DNA from: Spirosoma fluviale
GTDB lineage: Bacteria; Bacteroidota; Bacteroidia; Cytophagales; Spirosomataceae
Assembly: GCF_900230225.1 (NCBI RefSeq)
Contig: NZ_OCNH01000001.1
Coordinates: 1,860,001-1,924,000 of the forward strand
DNA: 64,000 nucleotides
Direction: 5' to 3'
Shown here: in pieces, positions 46,031-53,573 of the stretch
Position numbering within the stretch: the first letter of the stretch is position 1
Layout of the letters: every line of letters starts with the position of its first letter
Made by a program: the position numbers and the translations under genes
The notes under the pieces: model-generated
Database searches by the model: none
The model's input: the letters and a program-made list of their open reading frames with translations, nothing else
What the model was told of the DNA's origin: nothing

Positions 46031-48136
46031 ATGAATACCACGCAAGCGTTCAATTATGTTAGCTACCTCTGGGATGATAAAAAGGCGGCAGAACTGGCTG
46101 GCGATGAAGTCGCCCTGTTTATCTACCGCTCCAATCTGCTCGGAGCTGACTTGCGCCTAACGAACTATGCCGGCGGAAATACATCGGTCAAATTAATGGA
46201 AACCAACCCACTGACGGGCGAGCCTGTCGAAGTGATGTGGGTAAAAGGGTCTGGTGGAGACATTGGTACATTGACCAAAAAAGGATGCGCTAACCTCTAC
46301 GTGGATCGGCTTCATGCGTTGAAAAAGCGGTACCGGGGCCTTGAATTCGAAGATGAGATGGTGGGCCTGTTCGACCACTGCCTGTTCGACCCCAAATGTG
46401 CTGCTCCCTCCATTGATACACCTTTGCATGGCCTATTGCCATTCAAGCATATTGACCACCTCCATCCCGATGCCCTGATTGCCATTGCCGCCAGCCGCGA
46501 TGGAGAAACCATCATGCACGAAATCTGGGGCGACCAGCTGGCCTGGCTTCCCTGGCAGCGACCCGGCTTCGACCTGGGCCTGAAACTGGAAGAAACCGTT
46601 AAGAATAACCCAAATCTGCGGGGGGTAATTCTCGGTGGACATGGTCTGTTCACCTGGGGCGACACCTCTTACGAATCGTACATGAACACGCTGGAGGTCA
46701 TCGAGCAGGCTTCCGAATACCTCAATGCCAACTATGGCAAGAAACGCCCGGTATTTGGTGGCCCCGCCCGCGAAAATACCGATGCTGACACCCGCAAGAC
46801 CCAGGCCGCTTCATTGATGCCGGTTTTACGCGGTCTGGCATCGGGCCACCGCCGGATGATCGGCCATTTCACAGACGATGCCCGGGTTCTTGAATTTGTC
46901 AACTCGAACGATTTGCCCCGGCTTGCCCGCCTGGGAACGAGCTGCCCGGACCACTTCCTGCGGACCAAAATTCGGCCGCTGGTACTGGACCCCGAACAGC
47001 TGTCGGGTGAAGAAAGCAGCGCGTATCTGGACAAAGCCTTCGCCGATTACCGGGCCGACTACGAAGCCTATTACGAGCGCAACAAACACGACAATAGCCC
47101 CGCCATCCGCGACCCGAATCCGGTGGTGATTCTGTGGCCGGGCGTGGGTATGTTTACGTTCGCCAAAGACAAACAGACAGCGCGGGTAGCGGCTGAGTTT
47201 TATACCAACGCCATTAACGTGATGAAAGGAGCCGAAGCAGTTTCTGATTACGTGGGCTTGCCCGAACAGGAAGCGTTCGATATTGAATACTGGCTGCTGG
47301 AAGAAGCAAAGCTTCAGCGGATGGCAAAACCCAAACCACTGTCGGGGAAAATTGCCCTGATTACGGGCAGCGCCGGGGGGATTGGGAAAGCCATTGCCAA
47401 AGCGTTTCTGGCCGAAGGAGCCGTGGTCGTGATCAACGACAACGACGCCGACCGGCTGGCTGGTGCCAACGACGAATTTCAGAAGCAGTACGGTAAAGAT
47501 GCGTACACAGCCGCCCTGCTGGACGTAACCGATACCGGCACCATAGCCAATGCCTACAGTGCAGCCGCACTGGCCTTTGGTGGGGTCGATATCGTAGTGA
47601 ACTGCGCTGGTCTGAGCATCTCGAAGCCCATTGAAGAGCATACCGAAAAAGACTGGGATTTGCTTTATGACGTGTTGGTGAAAGGTCAGTTCCTGGTTAC
47701 GCAACAAGCCGTTGAGGTGATGCGGAAGCAGAAACTGGGTGGTGACGTGCTGAATATCGTCAGCAAGAACGCGCTGGTTTCGGGTCCGAACAACGCCGGT
47801 TATGGCTCAGCCAAAGCCGCTCAACTGCACCTGAGCCGCCTGAATGCCGCCGAACTGGGCAAAGACCACATCCGGGTCAACGTTGTGAACCCCGACGCCG
47901 TTATCTCTGATTCCAAAATATGGGCGGGTGCCTGGGCCGAGGGTCGTGCCAAAGCGTACGGCGTTACAGTCGAAGAACTGCCCGGCTATTACGCCAAGCG
48001 CACCCTGCTGAACGAAGTTATTTTACCCGACGATATCGCCAATGCCTGCCTGGCCTTCGTAAACGGCTTATTATCCAAATCAACGGGCAACGTGCTGAAC
48101 GTCGACGGCGGTGTAGCCATGGCCTTCGTCCGGTAA
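46031..48136 (+). CDS. Bifunctional rhamnulose-1-phosphate aldolase / short-chain dehydrogenase
   Basis: I chose the ATG at 46031 (701 residues, MNTTQAFNYVSYLWDD). Residues 1-420 are a class II aldolase domain: GGNTSVKL, then HPDALIAIAAS and LGGHGLFTWG, which place the zinc His residues. Residues 430-701 are a short-chain dehydrogenase: LITGSAGGIGKAIA binds NAD, and YGSAK holds the catalytic Tyr and Lys. The fused enzyme splits rhamnulose 1-phosphate to dihydroxyacetone phosphate and lactaldehyde and oxidises the latter to lactate; the B. subtilis counterpart is RhaEW. It is followed by a RAYT element instead of directly by rhaI. Confidence 0.95.
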   Translation: MNTTQAFNYVSYLWDDKKAAELAGDEVALFIYRSNLLGADLRLTNYAGGNTSVKLMETNPLTGEPVEVMWVKGSGGDIGTLTKKGCANLYVDRLHALKKRYRGLEFEDEMVGLFDHCLFDPKCAAPSIDTPLHGLLPFKHIDHLHPDALIAIAASRDGETIMHEIWGDQLAWLPWQRPGFDLGLKLEETVKNNPNLRGVILGGHGLFTWGDTSYESYMNTLEVIEQASEYLNANYGKKRPVFGGPARENTDADTRKTQAASLMPVLRGLASGHRRMIGHFTDDARVLEFVNSNDLPRLARLGTSCPDHFLRTKIRPLVLDPEQLSGEESSAYLDKAFADYRADYEAYYERNKHDNSPAIRDPNPVVILWPGVGMFTFAKDKQTARVAAEFYTNAINVMKGAEAVSDYVGLPEQEAFDIEYWLLEEAKLQRMAKPKPLSGKIALITGSAGGIGKAIAKAFLAEGAVVVINDNDADRLAGANDEFQKQYGKDAYTAALLDVTDTGTIANAYSAAALAFGGVDIVVNCAGLSISKPIEEHTEKDWDLLYDVLVKGQFLVTQQAVEVMRKQKLGGDVLNIVSKNALVSGPNNAGYGSAKAAQLHLSRLNAAELGKDHIRVNVVNPDAVISDSKIWAGAWAEGRAKAYGVTVEELPGYYAKRTLLNEVILPDDIANACLAFVNGLLSKSTGNVLNVDGGVAMAFVR

Positions 48137-48143
48137 AAATAAG

Positions 48144-48187
48144 TGTCCGGTTTACGGCTTTTAAAACAAAAAGCCGTAAACCGGACA
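48144..48187 (+). terminator. Hairpin after the aldolase/dehydrogenase gene
   Basis: A perfect 19-bp inverted repeat (48144-48162 against 48169-48187) around a 6-nt loop has core TCCGGTTTACGGCTTTT. It begins 7 nt after the stop. There is no U tract after the second arm, so it may protect the message or stop it only partly. Confidence 0.7.
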
Positions 48188-48201
48188 TCACAAACGGCCT
48201 T

Positions 48202-48227
48202 TATCAGCCCACAAATTTATTTGTGGG
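48202..48227 (+). repeat. REP-like hairpin, left of the RAYT gene
   Basis: TATCAG is followed by CCCACAAAT/ATTTGTGGG, a perfect 9-bp stem with a 2-nt loop. The same TATCAGCCCA head with a variant stem occurs inverted at 48784-48808, so the pair is a RAYT-associated REP couple. Confidence 0.8.
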
Positions 48228-48251
48228 AAAACGCCCATAATGCACATGACA

Positions 48252-48273
48252 AATAACCGTTTCAACGGTTATT
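48252..48273. repeat. AACCGTT palindrome, left of the RAYT gene
   Basis: AATAACCGTT and AACGGTTATT form a 10-bp stem with a 2-nt loop, 6 bp from the 3' end of the RAYT gene. The inner 16 bases recur exactly at 48739-48754 on the other side. Confidence 0.85.
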
Positions 48274-48278
48274 CTACA

Positions 48279-48722
48279 TCACCCGTTATCATCGGTTGGT
48301 AACCCATAATGGGCCATAAACCGGTTAAATTCATCCATGAACGTGACGGTACGGTGGTGTTCTTTCTGATTCAGGATGTACGCCCTTACCCGTGGCACGT
48401 GTGATTCGCTAACCGAAAAAGCACCGTAACCCGTTTGCCAGGCAAAAGGAACAGTGGTCAGCTTCACCTGATTAAACGCATGTGAACTCCCGCCTTTAAT
48501 CTGTTTCATAACATCGGCAATGGATTTGCCGGGGGTAAGCAAAAACAATAAATGGACGTGATCCGCCACACCACCGATATAATCCACGAAGCACCCTATA
48601 TCAATGAGCTGCTTGCGTAGTGCATCGTGCACGGTTGCGATAATTTGTGCATTGATAAGTGGTTTTCGGTCTTTTGTAGCGAAAACAGCGTGAACCCAGA
48701 TTTTGCATTTCGAATGACTCAC
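48279..48722 (-). CDS. REP-associated tyrosine transposase (IS200-like, Y1_Tnp)
   Basis: The 147-residue protein is counted from a GTG at 48722 (MSHSKCKIWVHAVFATKDRK). A TTG at 48749 would add nine residues but lies inside the AACCGTT palindrome. IWVHAVFATKDRKPLI and GVADHVHLLFLLTPG give the HUH motif (His-Val-His). WQTGYGAFSVSESHV and YILNQKEHHR give the usual Tyr-containing C-terminal helix with NQKEHH. Y1 enzymes nick single-stranded DNA at hairpins. Being a single copy with its own REPs and no IS200/605 ends, it is a RAYT and not a whole insertion sequence. Confidence 0.92.
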   Translation of the reverse strand: MSHSKCKIWVHAVFATKDRKPLINAQIIATVHDALRKQLIDIGCFVDYIGGVADHVHLLFLLTPGKSIADVMKQIKGGSSHAFNQVKLTTVPFAWQTGYGAFSVSESHVPRVRAYILNQKEHHRTVTFMDEFNRFMAHYGLPTDDNG

Positions 48723-48738
48723 GGGGGTAGTTGGTGAA

Positions 48739-48754
48739 AACCGTTTCAACGGTT
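48739..48754. repeat. AACCGTT palindrome, right of the RAYT gene
   Basis: AACCGTTTCAACGGTT is an exact repeat of 48255-48270, 7-bp stem and 2-nt loop. It lies just upstream of the likely RAYT start, so it may fold in the transposase mRNA and affect its translation. Confidence 0.85.
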
Positions 48755-48783
48755 AGTTGGAACGAATTAATGGTATATCAAAA

Positions 48784-48808
48784 CCCACACATTCATGTAT
48801 GGGCTGAT
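48784..48808 (-). repeat. REP-like hairpin, right of the RAYT gene
   Basis: On the minus strand it reads TATCAGCCCA followed by a stem that closes with TGTGGG, matching the left copy at its head and stem ends while the inner bases differ in a pairing-conserving way apart from one mismatch. The orientation is inverted relative to the copy at 48202. Confidence 0.75.
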
Positions 48809-48891
48809 AGAAGCCGCCAAAAGGCTCTTGGTGACAAAAATATTAATTTCCATTATTCTTCTTAATGGATAGATAAAACATCTAAACCCTT

Positions 48892-50166
48892 ATGAATCTC
48901 CAACCCGAACACATCGCTGAGTATAACCAGACGCTATTGGAAGGGCACCAACGTAAACTATCCTACTGGACGCAGGAGGTGGCTAAGGCTGAACCCATTA
49001 TCCAAAAACTCATTGATTTTCAGATTGCTATCCCGAGCTGGGCTCTGGGAACGGGCGGCACGCGTTTCGGCCGGTTTCCGGGTGGGGGAGAGCCGCGCAG
49101 TCTGGAAGAGAAAATAGCCGATGTGGGCCTGCTCCACGCGCTGAACCGCGCCAGCGGGGCCATATCCCTGCACATACCTTGGGATATTCCAACCGATCCG
49201 GAAGCCATCAAACAATTGGCCGCTCAGCATGGCCTGCGGTTCGATGCCGTGAACTCCAATACCTTTCAGGATCAGCCCGACGCCGAATTGAGCTATAAAT
49301 TCGGGTCACTCCAGCATACCGACCCCGCCGTTCGTCGGCAGGCGATCGAGCATAACATCGAGGTGATCCGGCATGGCGTGGCGCTGGGCTCTACGGCCCT
49401 TACCGTCTGGCTGTCGGATGGGTCCTGTTTCCCCGGTCAGCTTAATTTCCGGAAAGCCTTCGACCGCACACTGTCGAGCCTGGAAGAAATCTACGCGGCC
49501 TTACCCGACGACTGGAAAGTCTTTGTCGAGTACAAAGCCTTCGAACCCAACTTTTATTCGATGACCGTTGGCGACTGGGGCAGCAGTTTCCTCTACGCCA
49601 ACAAACTCGGACCAAAAGCCTACACGCTGGTCGATCTGGGCCACCACCTGCCCAATGCCAACATCGAGCAGATCGTAGCGATTTTGCTCCATCAGGAGAA
49701 ACTGGGTGGTTTCCATTTCAACGATTCTAAATATGGTGACGACGACCTCACGGCGGGCAGCATCAAGCCCTATCAGCTTTTCCTGATCTTCACCGAACTG
49801 GTGGATGGCCTTGATGCCAAAGGCATGAACCACGCCACCGACCTCGGTTGGATGATCGACGCCAGCCACAACGTAAAAGATCCGCTTGAAGACCTGCTTC
49901 AGTCGGTCGAAGCCATCCAACTGGCGTATGCTCAGGCCCTGTTAGTTGACCGCGAAGCGCTCGAAGAAGCCCGCGAAGCCAACGACGCCGTTCGGGCGCA
50001 GGAAATTTTGCAGGATGCTTTCCGCACGGATGTTCGACCCTTGGTGGCCGAAGCTCGTCGGCGGGCCGGTGCGTCGCTGAATCCGCTTGGCTTATACCGG
50101 CAGCTGGACGTCCGCCAGCACCTGATCGGTGAACGCGGTGCCAAAACAGTAGCTACGGGACTATAA
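48892..50166 (+). CDS. rhaI: L-rhamnose isomerase (RhaI-type TIM barrel)
   Basis: The 424-residue sugar isomerase starts MNLQPEHIAEYNQTLLEGHQ. VFVEYKAFEPNFYS (Glu metal ligand), LVDLGHHLPNANIEQIVAIL (Asp and His), GGFHFNDSKYGDDDL and ATDLGWMIDASHN are the xylose-isomerase-like metal-binding strands. The RhaI type replaces E. coli RhaA in many Bacteroidota. It converts rhamnose to rhamnulose. Between it and the aldolase gene lies the RAYT unit, so it may need its own promoter; I see no clear TAnnTTTG in the short space between. Confidence 0.93.
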   Translation: MNLQPEHIAEYNQTLLEGHQRKLSYWTQEVAKAEPIIQKLIDFQIAIPSWALGTGGTRFGRFPGGGEPRSLEEKIADVGLLHALNRASGAISLHIPWDIPTDPEAIKQLAAQHGLRFDAVNSNTFQDQPDAELSYKFGSLQHTDPAVRRQAIEHNIEVIRHGVALGSTALTVWLSDGSCFPGQLNFRKAFDRTLSSLEEIYAALPDDWKVFVEYKAFEPNFYSMTVGDWGSSFLYANKLGPKAYTLVDLGHHLPNANIEQIVAILLHQEKLGGFHFNDSKYGDDDLTAGSIKPYQLFLIFTELVDGLDAKGMNHATDLGWMIDASHNVKDPLEDLLQSVEAIQLAYAQALLVDREALEEAREANDAVRAQEILQDAFRTDVRPLVAEARRRAGASLNPLGLYRQLDVRQHLIGERGAKTVATGL

Positions 50167-50169
50167 TGT

Positions 50170-50238
50170 AAAGAGCGAAAGAGTGAAAGAGTGAATAAGC
50201 TCGAGTCAGCTATTCGCTCTTTCACTCTTTCGCTCTTT
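50170..50238. repeat. Inverted repeat between rhaI and the kinase gene
   Basis: Arms 50170-50197 and 50211-50238 (28 nt) match at 27 positions around a 13-nt loop. Each arm is a tandem near-repeat with period 8 (AAAGAGCG, AAAGAGTG). It begins 3 nt after the rhaI stop and ends 14 nt before the kinase ATG, inside an operon. Confidence 0.93.
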
Positions 50239-50252
50239 CGCTCTTTAACTAT

Positions 50253-51683
50253 ATGAAAAGAATTCCTGCTATTGCAGTCTTCGACATTGGGAAGACGAAT
50301 AAAAAGCTGTTTCTCTTCGACGAAAACTACCGGATTGTGCTCGAAAAATCAGAGCAGTTTACGGAAATTCCGGACGAGGACGGTGATTTGTGCGAAGATG
50401 TTCATCGGCTCACAAACTGGGTGAAAACGTCGCTGGATGAGGTATTGGCTTTGCCCGACTTTGATATTCGGGCAGTGAACTTCTCGACCTACGGAGCCAG
50501 TATGGTGCATGTCGACCAGGATGGGAAACCGATTTGCCCCCTCTATAATTACCTGAAAATGTATCCGCCCGCACTCCTTCAGCAGTTTTTCGATGCTTAT
50601 GGGCCGGAAGCCAGTATAACCCGCAGAACAGCGTCGCCTTCGCTGGGTAGCCTTAACTCCGGCCTTCAGCTGTATCGTCTCAAGCACGAGCAGCCCGACG
50701 TGCTGGCGAAGCTGGCCTATACGCTCCATTTGCCGCAGTACGTGAGCAGCCTGATCAACAACTGGCCGGTTTCTGAACTGACCAGCATCGGATGCCATAC
50801 CATGCTGTGGGATTTTGACCGTCAAGGCTATCATGACTGGGTAGATCGGGAAAATGTTGCCGGGTATTTGGCACCCATCGTTCCGTCAGATTCCGCCAAA
50901 CCGGTTACGTTCGGCGGTAAATCCGTGCCGGTAGGCGTGGGACTGCACGACAGTTCGGCGGCCTTGATCCCGTATCTGGCCTCCACGCAAACCGATGGAG
51001 CCGTAAATCCCTTCGTACTGATCTCGACCGGAACCTGGTGCGTGAGTATGAACCCGTTCAACAGTAGCCCGCTTACGGCCGAAGAGTTGCAGTACGATTG
51101 CCTGAACTACATGCATTACAAAGGGCAGTCCGTCAAATCGTCCCGGTTGTTTGCCGGGTACGAGCACGAACAGCAGATCAAGCGCCTTGCCGACCACTTT
51201 GGTGTTCCCGTCGATCAATACATTAAGGTAGGGTACAACCCCGAAACCATTGAGAAGCTGCGCCAACATGTAAGTCAGGTAACGACCGAAGCCGACGCCA
51301 AAGGCAAGCAGCTGCTGTCTATGCAGGGTTCTTTGTTCGGACAGCGCGACCTCGCTGACTTTGCTGATTACGAGGAGGCCTACCATCAGCTTATCCTCGA
51401 TATTGTGGCCCAGCAACTGGTATCGACCAACCTGGTGCTGAACGATACGTCCAGCAATCGCACGGTGGTGAAACGGATTTTCGTTGATGGTGGCTTCGGC
51501 AAAAATCCGATTTATATGAATCTCCTCGCCCGCGCTTTCCCCGACCTCGATGTGTATGCGGCTTCTGTAGCGCAGGCATCGGCTTTGGGTGCCGCGCTCG
51601 CCATCCATCACCACTGGAATGCGCTGCCCATGCCTGCCGATTGCGTAGAACTCAAAAAATACACGGCTCCCGTGATCGCTTAA
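50253..51683 (+). CDS. FGGY-family carbohydrate kinase (probable rhamnulokinase)
   Basis: The 476-residue cytoplasmic kinase begins AIAVFDIGKTNKKLFLFDE, the phosphate-1 motif of the FGGY fold. NFSTYGASMVHVDQDGKP, GVGLHDSSAALIPYL and STGTWCVSMNPF (phosphate-2 / adenosine side), and FVDGGFGKNPIYMNLLARAF with QASALGAAL follow. The position between rhaI and rhamnose genes points to phosphorylation of rhamnulose. By sequence alone, fuculose or another ketose is not excluded. Confidence 0.88.
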   Translation: MKRIPAIAVFDIGKTNKKLFLFDENYRIVLEKSEQFTEIPDEDGDLCEDVHRLTNWVKTSLDEVLALPDFDIRAVNFSTYGASMVHVDQDGKPICPLYNYLKMYPPALLQQFFDAYGPEASITRRTASPSLGSLNSGLQLYRLKHEQPDVLAKLAYTLHLPQYVSSLINNWPVSELTSIGCHTMLWDFDRQGYHDWVDRENVAGYLAPIVPSDSAKPVTFGGKSVPVGVGLHDSSAALIPYLASTQTDGAVNPFVLISTGTWCVSMNPFNSSPLTAEELQYDCLNYMHYKGQSVKSSRLFAGYEHEQQIKRLADHFGVPVDQYIKVGYNPETIEKLRQHVSQVTTEADAKGKQLLSMQGSLFGQRDLADFADYEEAYHQLILDIVAQQLVSTNLVLNDTSSNRTVVKRIFVDGGFGKNPIYMNLLARAFPDLDVYAASVAQASALGAALAIHHHWNALPMPADCVELKKYTAPVIA

Positions 51684-51705
51684 ACGTATAGTTTCAATTA
51701 CCTGA

Positions 51706-52848
51706 TTGATGATGCATAGTAAACCGCGAGCTGGTCATTTGGTCTTGCTTCTGCTGGCCGTAACACTAACTGCACAGGCGCAAAAACTCCCTGCCAAAAA
51801 AGAAATTCTGGCAAAAATGACGCTGGCTAATGCGTACTTCATGGCATCCTGGCCAGACCCCGGCAAAGAAATTGTAACCAACAAAACTCGTCCCAGCAAC
51901 ATCTGGACGCGGGCCGTTTACTATGAGGGGCTGATGGCTCTGTACGGAATTGATAAGAAAAAAGTTTATTATGATTACGCCGTCGAATGGGGCCAAAAAC
52001 ACAATTGGGGCTTGCGGAGTGGCATCAACACCCGCAACGCCGATGACCAGTGTTGCGGCCAGACCTACATCGACCTTTATTTGATTGATAGAAAGCCTGA
52101 ACGGCTGCACGACATTAAAGCGTCCATAGATGCAATGGTGAAGAGCGATAAGGTTGACGACTGGAACTGGGTCGATGCGTTGCAAATGGCCATGCCCGTA
52201 TTCGCTCAGTTAGGTGTGCTGGAGAATGACCGGAGCTATTTCGAGAAGATGTACCAGATTTACATGTACTCGAAAACCCAACACGGCGGCAATGGGCTCT
52301 ACAACCCGAAGGACGGTTTGTGGTGGCGTGACAAGGATTTCGTGCCGCCTTACAGAGAGCCAAACGGTAAAGACTGCTACTGGTCAAGAGGGAACGGCTG
52401 GGTAGTAACGGCCCTGGTTCGGGTACTCGACATCATGCCTAAAGACGCGCCCCACCGCGACGAATACGAGAAAACGTACCTCGACATGATGCGGGCTCTT
52501 CCACCCTTGCAACGGGCGGATGGCTACTGGAATGTGAGCCTGCATGACCCCACCCACTTTGGCGGTAAAGAACTCACCGGAACGGCCCTCTTCGTCTATG
52601 GAATGGCCTGGGGTATCAACCACGGCTTACTGGATGGGAACGTCTACAAACCCATCATCAGCAAAGCCTGGAATGCTATGGCTACCGACTCTGTTCACCC
52701 GAATGGTTTCCTGGGGTATGTGCAGGGAACGGGGAAAGAGCCTAAAGATGGTCAGCCGGTAACCTACAACAGCAAGCCCGATTTTGAGGATTATGGTCTG
52801 GGCTGTTTCCTGCTGGCCGGTACGGAATTGTATAAACTGAAACTATAG
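51706..52848 (+). CDS. Glycoside hydrolase family 88/105 protein (unsaturated rhamnogalacturonyl hydrolase type)
   Basis: This 380-residue exported enzyme has a signal peptide ending at AQAQ. It has the (alpha/alpha)6-barrel motifs of GH88/105: WTRAVYYEGLMALY, NADDQCCGQTYIDLYL, WNWVDALQMAMPVFAQLG (catalytic Asp), YWSRGNGWVVTALVRVL and GTALFVYGMAWGIN. Family members cut unsaturated uronic acid from rhamnose-containing oligosaccharides left by pectate/rhamnogalacturonan lyases. It lies 22 bp after the kinase gene, so the operon probably feeds on rhamnogalacturonan or ulvan-like sugars. Its stop codon overlaps the first bases of a long repeat. Confidence 0.92.
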   Translation: MMMHSKPRAGHLVLLLLAVTLTAQAQKLPAKKEILAKMTLANAYFMASWPDPGKEIVTNKTRPSNIWTRAVYYEGLMALYGIDKKKVYYDYAVEWGQKHNWGLRSGINTRNADDQCCGQTYIDLYLIDRKPERLHDIKASIDAMVKSDKVDDWNWVDALQMAMPVFAQLGVLENDRSYFEKMYQIYMYSKTQHGGNGLYNPKDGLWWRDKDFVPPYREPNGKDCYWSRGNGWVVTALVRVLDIMPKDAPHRDEYEKTYLDMMRALPPLQRADGYWNVSLHDPTHFGGKELTGTALFVYGMAWGINHGLLDGNVYKPIISKAWNAMATDSVHPNGFLGYVQGTGKEPKDGQPVTYNSKPDFEDYGLGCFLLAGTELYKLKL

Positions 52849-53160
52849 GAACACGGATGGAACGGATTGCACGGATTTTAACGGATAAGTCGGCTTTGTT
52901 GCGCGGCTCTTTGAGAGGCCTTCTGGTCGCGTAGCGATCCAATGTTTGTAGAAACGAAAGGCGCACATATAATCAGCGTGCCGTAGGTACGCGACAAAAA
53001 ACCATCGATGGTTGCGTACCTACGGCACGCCAGGCACTTACGTACGCTTTGCAAGCTAAAAACATTAGGTTGCTATGTGATCAGAATGTCCCTCAAGTCG
53101 ACATGCAACAAAGCCGGATAAATCTGAAAATCAGTACGAATCCGTTAAATCCGTGTTCCT
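52847..53160. repeat. Nested inverted-repeat region between the GH88/105 gene and rhaM
   Basis: This 329-bp gap (52849-53177) holds no gene before rhaM. The outer arms are AGGAACACGGAT ... TTTAACGGA from 52847 (with an 18-nt internal expansion of ACGGAT units, to about 52886) and the complement at 53141-53160. A second inverted repeat is nested inside at 52976-53030. The left outer arm starts in the stop codon of the preceding gene. Confidence 0.75.
52976..53030. repeat. Inner inverted repeat of the nested region
   Basis: Arms 52976-52995 and 53011-53030 (20 nt, 19 matching; core GTGCCGTAGGTACGC) enclose a 15-nt loop with CCATCGATGG, itself a palindrome. Confidence 0.88.
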
Positions 53161-53177
53161 GTCAATTAAACCAGATG

Positions 53178-53492
53178 ATGGAAGAAGTAGCTTTTACCAT
53201 GAAATTGAAGCCGGGCGTGGAGGCTGAATACCAGCGCCGTCACGATGAAATATGGCCCGAACTAACCGAAGCCCTCGTTGAGGCCGGTATACGGGATTAT
53301 TCCATTTACCTTGATCGCGCCACGGGAACGTTGTTCGCCATCCAGAAACGAGTGCCCAACCACACCACCGCCGACCTTCCGGGATTGCCTATTATGAAGC
53401 GCTGGTGGGCATATATGGCTGACTTGATGGAAACGAATCCGGATAATTCCCCCGTGGCAACTCCGCTGGAACGGGTATTCCATCAGGATTGA
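53178..53492 (+). CDS. rhaM: L-rhamnose mutarotase
   Basis: The ATG at 53178 gives 104 residues, exactly the usual RhaM length; the open frame upstream runs into the repeat and is not part of the gene. AFTMKLKPGVEAEYQRRHDE is the RhaM opening with its conserved His, GIRDYSIYLDRATGTLFA the middle, and KRWWAYMADLMETNPDNSP the Trp-rich end. It interconverts rhamnose anomers so that the isomerase receives the right form. It is the sixth rhamnose-related gene in the locus. Confidence 0.95.
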   Translation: MEEVAFTMKLKPGVEAEYQRRHDEIWPELTEALVEAGIRDYSIYLDRATGTLFAIQKRVPNHTTADLPGLPIMKRWWAYMADLMETNPDNSPVATPLERVFHQD

Positions 53493-53573
53493 ATAAGCAG
53501 GGTAAACCAGCCATTTTTAACGAATAAGTACATTCCTGTGAGTAGGTAGCGTTGCGTCGTGCATTTTTGAGAT

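Larger units (their letters stand above)
48202..48808. mobile_element. REP-associated tyrosine transposase (RAYT) unit
   Basis: A single Y1 transposase-like gene on the minus strand is framed by two kinds of paired hairpins: TATCAGCCCA-type at 48202-48227 and, inverted, at 48784-48808, and AACCGTTTCAACGGTT at 48255-48270 and 48739-48754. Such units are domesticated, low-mobility relatives of IS200/IS605 that copy short REP hairpins. The unit lies inside the rhamnose locus, antisense to it. Confidence 0.8.

Noticed and set aside
46826..47707. 293-residue open frame antisense to the aldolase/dehydrogenase gene
   Set aside because: It is a shadow of a gene with both catalytic domains intact.
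53049..53177. N-terminal extension of rhaM
   Set aside because: RhaM proteins are about 104 residues and begin where the ATG at 53178 lies. The extra codons are repeat material.
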